NCBI GenBank assembly: GCA_029572815.1
Contig: JAKPUQ010000098.1
Coordinates: 62,001-126,000, forward strand
Reading direction: 5' to 3'
From: Bacillota bacterium
GTDB taxonomy: Bacteria > Bacillota > Clostridia > Oscillospirales > Ruminococcaceae
DNA length: 64,000 nucleotides
The translations under genes were made by a program, and so were the position numbers. The first letter of the stretch is position 1. Each line of letters starts with the position of its first letter. Below, piece after piece: positions 58,961 through 64,000 of this stretch. The notes beneath the pieces are model-generated. The model ran no database searches. It saw only the letters and a program-made list of their open reading frames with translations, and had not been told where the DNA came from.

Positions 58961-61817
58961 CTTTTCAGCCTTTATCGGGAGAGTAGCAAGTTTTAACAGT
59001 GATCTCTGAATTGCAAGAGCATCATTGGAAGTGAGACCTTCCTGAGTAAGATCACAGTCGCCGTTGGTACGTCCCTGTTCTGTAAGGTGCTTGGTGTATG
59101 AACCCTTTATACCATACTTATCAGGATTAGCAAGTGACTGCATGATAAGAACTGCGTCCGCAAGCTCAACTACCTTGTCACAGTTTGTATCGCCGTAAAG
59201 AACCTTTGTCTTATCAGGCTCAGACTCTGTAGCTGTTGTATTCTTTTCACTTTCACCGGGCTTTGTACCGTCAGGCTCAACACCCCAGATAAGCTCGCCG
59301 TCAGCATAAAGTGTGATCTTGTCTGTTATAGCAGCTGCTTCGTTCTCATCAGCGAAGGAAACGAGATCAGCATAACTATAGTCGTTTGTAGAATCCCAGT
59401 GAGGATATACACACTTCTCTTCGTCCATCTTTGTAGTAAGAGCGAACTGGAATACACGGCTTCCGTAGAAGTCACAGTTCTTCCACTGAATATCTACATA
59501 GTAGTTGCCCTTATCGTCATACTTGAAGGGGCCTGTGAACTTAGCCTCATTCTTGCCGTTTGAGTAGCTCTTTTCCTGGTCATAGTCGATTCTGGGAACG
59601 ATATAATCTACATCATAGCCTGCCTCTGTGAGCTCAGAAACATTGAAGTAATATCTTGCCCTCAGATCACTTTCAAATCTCGGAGGATCGATAGTTCTGT
59701 TGTAGATTACGACCTTAAGCTGAACGCTGCTGTCCTGCTCCTGGTTCTTTCCGCCTGCAGCATAGATGCCGACAGGAAGGGGGTTGCCGTCTTCATCTAC
59801 CTGATTGTAGCCGATAGCGTTTGCTGACATATCAAAATCAGGATTGATGTGATTTTCCTTTTCAAGCTCCTTGCCCTTTGCACCGTAGAAGTGGTACAGA
59901 CCTGCAAGGTCGCCGCAGAAGCCTGCGTTATAGTCATCTGTAACCTCGTTATAGATGTAGTCCTTTGTGACATCGTTGTGGAAATCCTTAAGGTCAGGAC
60001 CGCCTACAAGAGCTCCCCAGAGGGTGTGTACCTGTACTGTAGGATCTTCCATGCTCTGCTTGCCTGAGCAGTGTGATGAACGGTGGTGAGGCTGTGAAGC
60101 AAAGTTATTGCCGTAGCCTACCTCGTAAGCATAACCCATGGGGTTTTTACCAAGGATGTATTCCATTTGAGCCTTTGCCCAGGGGAGGAATGTTTCGTCG
60201 CCTGTGGTCTTAGCGTATACACAAGCGCAGAGACCTGCTGCTGTATTGTAACGAGCTGAACCATAGCCTGAAACAACTGCCCAGCCATAAGGTGACTTAG
60301 CAATGAAGTCGCTGCTTGTATCACTATCGGGGAGATCAGGGATCTGATCGCAGGTCATAGGAGTGTTCCAGAGGTAATCATCCATACCGAAGTACTTATG
60401 ACCTCTTACAGGCTCATAGCCCCACTTTGAAGCATCAACTTCAGCGTTGCAGCCCGACCAGAACTCGAGGTTGTAACGGAAGATGTACCAGTCACGAGCT
60501 GTGTTTGTAACAGGAGCAAGCTTTGCAAAAACTCCGCCCCAAACTGTATCCCAGCAGTGTACCCAGATATTCTGCCAGCAGTTACCTGTATCAGTGATGA
60601 TACGCTTCATGTAACCTGTGTACGGATGAGCGCCCCTTGTCGTTTGTAGTTGTCTCATCTACATCGATGATAGCTCTGATGTACTTATCATAAGCTGCGT
60701 CCTTCTGAGTCTCGTCCTCAGCAACTGCTGCATAATAGAGCCATACAGCTGCCCATGAGAGCTCATCATAGTCATAGCTTGAGTGGTAGAAGCCACCATC
60801 GTAGCCGAGAACCAGTGAACTGGGTGTTGAACCGGGCTGCCATGACTCCTCATGAGTAGCAACAGCAAGCTCATAAAGAGCTCTTGCGTACTTGAGGTTC
60901 TCAGCAGCATACTCAGGATCTGTATCTTTGAAGTTAAGGTAATTGATAGCCAGAGAAGCAGATGCACCTGCACACTGATCGGGAGCTGGCATTTCAGTAG
61001 TTGCGAAGTAAGCGGGTCTCTTAACGGCACAGCTTGATGAAGCAACAACAGTATCATCTACCTGGAGCTCAGGAGCACACCAGTAGTTATGGTCATTGTT
61101 ACCTTCGCCGACCTGATAACAGTATGCGATAGCATTTCCGTCATCATCGAGGAAGGTAGCCTTCATGTAGTAATCATTAATCCAGCGCATTTCGTCCTCA
61201 ACGTGCTTATCGAGGCCCATTTCCTTGTATGCGTCTCTGAATTCATAGTAACCCCAGCCTACTGTGGAAGCGGAGAAGCTTCCGGGGAGACCGAATTTAA
61301 CATGGTCACCGGCATCGTGCCAGCCGCCCGTAAGATCAAGCTTTCCGTCGCCGTCGGGATCAAGGTATTTGCGGTTTGCCTCGATGAACTTTGAAGACAT
61401 GTTAACGCCTTCATAGAGGCCCTTTGCGGCACTGAGACCGCCGTCACCGTCGCCCTCGCCCTTGGGCTGCTCGTCTTCTTTCTTTTCCTGTTCCTTACCG
61501 TTCTGAGAGCCGTCATTCTTAGCCTCGCCGTAAAGCTCGGGCATAGGATTCATAGGCTGGAGCGGTATCTCAGCGTCCTTTACATGACAATTTCCTCTCC
61601 ATGAGTAGTAGCCGTCATCGGCAACCTCATCGCCGCACTTGTTTGCGTCATAGAAGCATAACGCAAGCTGAAGTGCCTCAGCAAAATTGTCGTAGTTGTT
61701 TGGTTTGCCTTCCGTGATAACAGCGGCATTTACATTTGTCACCATGCTACATGACAAAAGTGTTGCAGCTGCTGAAAGGCAGGCTAATGATCGTTTGAAC
61801 ATCTTCGCCTTTTTCAT
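58958..61817 (-). pseudogene. GH9 cellulase with CBM3-like module and dockerin; frameshift
   Basis: The joined product would be about 952 residues: signal peptide (1-31), GH9 catalytic domain with LTGGWHDAGDHVKFG, PHHRSSH and NEVTDDYNAGFCGD, a CBM3-like module (about 690-850), a Thr/Glu linker and a type I dockerin with two duplicated loops (GDTNCDKVVELADAVLIMQSL and GDCDLTQEGLTSNDALAIQRSLL). The dockerin would attach it to a cellulosome scaffoldin. The frame breaks inside the catalytic domain; G3 instead of G4 (C4 at 60633-60636) joins NDKG to AHPYTGYMKRI. A Lys/Glu/Gly-rich insert of about 35 residues lies between SWRGN and the nucleophile motif. Confidence 0.85.
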
Positions 61818-61891
61818 TAAGATCTTCCTTTCAGGTTGTAATTTTTATCTAATGGACGACTTTCGCCTTGAAGCTGTCCAATATAGCCGTA

Positions 61892-62194
61892 TCACTTAAG
61901 CAGATTTTTCTTCTTGAGCCTGTCAAAAACGATATTATAACCGTCATTTCCATCCTTCAGCGAGCGGTTTACTCTGCTGATAGTAGCTGTACTTGCTCCT
62001 GTTTCAGTAACAATGCTGTTATATACTCTGTGCTCATCAAGAAGCTTTGCAACGTGAAGACGCTGAGCAAAAGCTTTAAGCTCAATGCTTGTGCAGAGGT
62101 CATCAAAAAACTTATAGCAATCGTCGACCGAGTCAAGGGTAAGTATTGCTTCAAAGAGCAGATCCATGCTTTCTGATTTGATTTTGTCGATCAT
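61892..62194 (-). CDS. YerC/YecD family TrpR-related regulator
   Basis: The 100-residue protein matches the YerC/YecD family, with a TrpR-like helix-turn-helix (LDEHRVYNSIVTETGASTATISRVNRSLKDGNDGY). Members are small DNA-binding proteins with unclear ligands. It lies 74 nt upstream of the GH9 gene on the same strand, and no clear promoter was found in the gap, so the two may share a transcript and it might control the cellulase. TTGGAGAA precedes the ATG. Confidence 0.88.
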   Translation of the reverse strand: MIDKIKSESMDLLFEAILTLDSVDDCYKFFDDLCTSIELKAFAQRLHVAKLLDEHRVYNSIVTETGASTATISRVNRSLKDGNDGYNIVFDRLKKKNLLK

Positions 62195-62245
62195 AGTTAT
62201 TCTCCAATCTGCCGTAAAGGCGTATGCAACAATTTCTTACTTTAC

Positions 62246-62274
62246 ATTTTAACACATTATTCCGTAAAAGTAAA
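62246..62274 (-). promoter_or_regulatory. Promoter of yerC
   Basis: TTTACT, 17-bp spacer, TAAAAT on the minus strand, about 50 bp before the start. Confidence 0.65.
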
Positions 62275-62541
62275 GCCTTTTTTAAAAGAATAAGTTCACA
62301 TTATAATGAACCATTATACATTACACCTTTGAGTATATGATATCACATTCTCAACAAAAAGTAAAGATTATTTCTTAAAGTTCGCAAAAAATGGAGATAA
62401 TAACCAAAGCACCGCAAATATTCGTATATTGAATAGCAGGTTTTGACTTAAATCATATATTAAATGATTGTGCAAGATTGATAATTTAATAGATATCAGA
62501 AAATGATATACCTTCTTCGCCACATATGATCCTGAAAGGGG

Positions 62542-62570
62542 TTGAATTTTATTTGTTTTTATTGTATAAT
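62542..62570 (+). promoter_or_regulatory. Promoter of lon
   Basis: TTGAAT, 17-bp spacer, TATAAT; about 65 bp before the lon ATG. No CIRCE or CtsR-type repeats were seen. Confidence 0.75.
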
Positions 62571-62635
62571 ATAAAGAAACCGACATTATCGGTCATTAGG
62601 ATGAATATGATACCATACAGAAACGCGGTGAATTT

Positions 62636-64000
62636 ATGGAACAGACAATAAAGAGTGATAAGAATATTGAAGAGGCTAATATCCTCTATACTGTTGCGAT
62701 GAGGGGACTTGTCGCATTCCCGAAAATGGTCATGCACTTTGATGTTTCCAGGAGCAAGTCTATGGCTGCCGTTGAGCGTTCTCTCAAAGAGGGCGGCAAA
62801 CTGTTTCTTGTTACTCAGCATGAAGCATATATCGAAAACCCGAAAGCTTCCGATCTGTATAAGGTTGGAGTTGTCGCGGAGATAAAGCAGGTACTGAAGC
62901 TGCCTGATAATATTATGAAGGTCCTCGTAGAGGGCGTATACAAAGCAAATCTTGTTCGTTTAATAGATGACGGAGAGGTACTCAAGGCTGAAGTTAAGAG
63001 AACTCCCACTTACTCGAGAGCGAAGGTTGATGAGGTTGAGGAAGAAGCACTTATGCGTTCCGTTAAGGACGTATTTGAACGTTATGCTTCATTCTTTCCA
63101 AGAATGCCAAAGGAGCTTCTTACATCCATCATGACACAGGATTCGCCGATCAAGCTCTTTGAGACAGTGACCTTTAACTGTAACCTGAACTACAGAGATA
63201 AGCAGACTCTTCTTGAAGAGACAAATGTCATAAATAAGCTGTCAGTACTTTTTGCCTGCCTTACGTCTGAGGTGGAGATCCTTGAACTTGAAAACCTCAT
63301 CAATGAGCAGACGAAGAACAGCATAGACAAGGGGCAGCGCGAGTTTTACCTTCGTGAGCAGCTCAGAGTTATACAGGAGCAGCTCGGTGAGGACGAGGGT
63401 GAAGAAGCTTTTGGCTATATCAACGACATTATGGAACTGAAGCTGGACGAAAAGAGCAAAGAAAAGCTGCTTAAAGAGGCTGACAAGCTCACAAAGCTGC
63501 CGCCCTCTTCACAGGAGGCCTTTGTTATAAAAAATTATCTCGATACAGTTCTTGATCTTCCCTGGGGTAAGTATACCAAGGCCAAGCTGTCGATGGAAAA
63601 GGCAGAAGCCGTTCTCGAAAAAGATCACTATGGTTTGAAGAAAGTCAAGGAGCGTATTCTTGAGTTCCTCGCTGTACATATGCTCAACCCCGAGATCAAG
63701 GGACAGATCATCTGTCTCGCAGGCCCTCCCGGTATCGGCAAGACCTCGATAGCAAAGTCAATTGCCAAGGCTATGGGCAGAAAATATGCCAGAGTATCTC
63801 TCGGAGGTGTTCGTGATGAAGCCGATATCAGAGGTCACAGAAAGACCTATGTCGGCGCAATGCCGGGACGTATCATCACAGCTATTTCCCAGGCAGGCTC
63901 CGCAAATCCGCTCATTCTTTTTGATGAGATCGATAAGCTTTGCAGCGATATAAAGGGCGATCCCTCATCCGCGATGCTGGAGGTACTGGACGCTGAACAG
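62636..64000 (+). CDS. lon: ATP-dependent protease Lon, 5' part (cut by window end)
   Basis: The frame is open from ATG 62636 to the last base (455 codons) and was missed by the ORF track because its stop is outside the window. It encodes the Lon N-terminal substrate domain (LYTVAMRGLVAFPKMVMHF), the helical region with KGQREFYLREQLRVIQEQLGED, and the AAA+ domain with Walker A GPPGIGKT, VSLGGVRDEADIRGHRKTYVGAMPGRI and Walker B LILFDEIDK. The Ser-Lys protease domain lies beyond the end. The ribosome site (GGTGA) is weak. Lon degrades damaged and regulatory proteins. Confidence 0.95.
   Translation, partial: MEQTIKSDKNIEEANILYTVAMRGLVAFPKMVMHFDVSRSKSMAAVERSLKEGGKLFLVTQHEAYIENPKASDLYKVGVVAEIKQVLKLPDNIMKVLVEGVYKANLVRLIDDGEVLKAEVKRTPTYSRAKVDEVEEEALMRSVKDVFERYASFFPRMPKELLTSIMTQDSPIKLFETVTFNCNLNYRDKQTLLEETNVINKLSVLFACLTSEVEILELENLINEQTKNSIDKGQREFYLREQLRVIQEQLGEDEGEEAFGYINDIMELKLDEKSKEKLLKEADKLTKLPPSSQEAFVIKNYLDTVLDLPWGKYTKAKLSMEKAEAVLEKDHYGLKKVKERILEFLAVHMLNPEIKGQIICLAGPPGIGKTSIAKSIAKAMGRKYARVSLGGVRDEADIRGHRKTYVGAMPGRIITAISQAGSANPLILFDEIDKLCSDIKGDPSSAMLEVLDAEQ

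Larger units (their letters stand above)
62195..62635. other. Intergenic region between yerC and lon
   Basis: No gene is visible in these 441 bp. Each flanking gene has its own predicted promoter, listed separately. The half-site TATGCAACA at 62223-62231 matches half of the palindrome found at the Crp/Fnr gene. The rest is AT-rich. Confidence 0.6.

Overview
The window looks like chromosomal DNA from an anaerobic, cellulolytic Gram-positive bacterium of the Ruminococcus type (Oscillospiraceae, Clostridia). Evidence: a GH9 cellulase with a CBM3-like module and a type I dockerin (a cellulosome component), a GH3 beta-glucosidase with the permuted domain order known from Ruminococcus albus, a reverse rubrerythrin, a membrane oxaloacetate decarboxylase, a PPi-type phosphofructokinase, the sporulation protein YunB and long-form HPF. 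Promoters are mostly TTGACA-17-TATAAT and ribosome sites are strong, so many starts could be fixed; several genes use GTG or TTG. Genus is an inference.

Layout. 1-3.3 kb: DRE-TIM aldolase, CmpB-type membrane protein, broken LUD-domain gene, hpf (all minus). 3.4-6.6 kb: FHA-ftsW-PBP envelope operon (minus). 6.6-17.3 kb: rnj-gdpP-rplI-dnaB-tilS-ftsH cluster (minus), in which gdpP is cut in two by a 1.38-kb IS3-family element. 17.4-23.2 kb: AgcS amino-acid symporter, two bacterial PH-domain membrane proteins, RNase P RNA, AraC regulator, Ogg glycosylase. 23.2-30.3 kb: TPM lipoprotein, ABC exporter, small alarmone synthetase, DUF6514-like gene, PC4/YdbC, UppP, a Crp/Fnr regulator divergent from an NrdD-tail-like small protein and reverse rubrerythrin. 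30.3-38 kb: permuted GH3, ArsC-like protein, and an SPFH/zinc-ribbon operon resembling B. subtilis ydjGHI. 38-48.5 kb: glmS, HAD phosphatase, methyltransferase, yunB, a TetM-like GTPase fused to a Rae1/YacP nuclease, and the Na+ pump oxaloacetate decarboxylase operon. 48.5-59 kb: alpha/beta hydrolase, glycolytic genes pgk-tpiA-gpmI, ApbE-NusGII-Gx flavinylation-type operon, CobO, HAD, PFK. 59-64 kb: GH9-dockerin, YerC regulator, and the start of lon, which runs off the window end.

How the genes fit together: GH9 and GH3 release glucose, which feeds glycolysis (PFK, Tpi, Pgk, GpmI); oxaloacetate decarboxylase couples downstream metabolism to a sodium gradient that AgcS could use; the ApbE cluster and reverse rubrerythrin handle flavin redox and oxygen stress.

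Most notable: (1) the TetM-like GTPase/A-site endonuclease fusion; (2) the ydjGHI-like operon whose last protein seems to have lost its TPM domain; (3) the IS-split gdpP, which reconstructs perfectly in frame; (4) a structured RNase J leader and a structured gpmI leader; (5) six genes broken by single-base changes, five of them in homopolymer runs of four or more bases, which suggests sequencing or assembly error for most, although one (A AAA AAG in the DUF6514 gene) is also a textbook -1 frameshift site.
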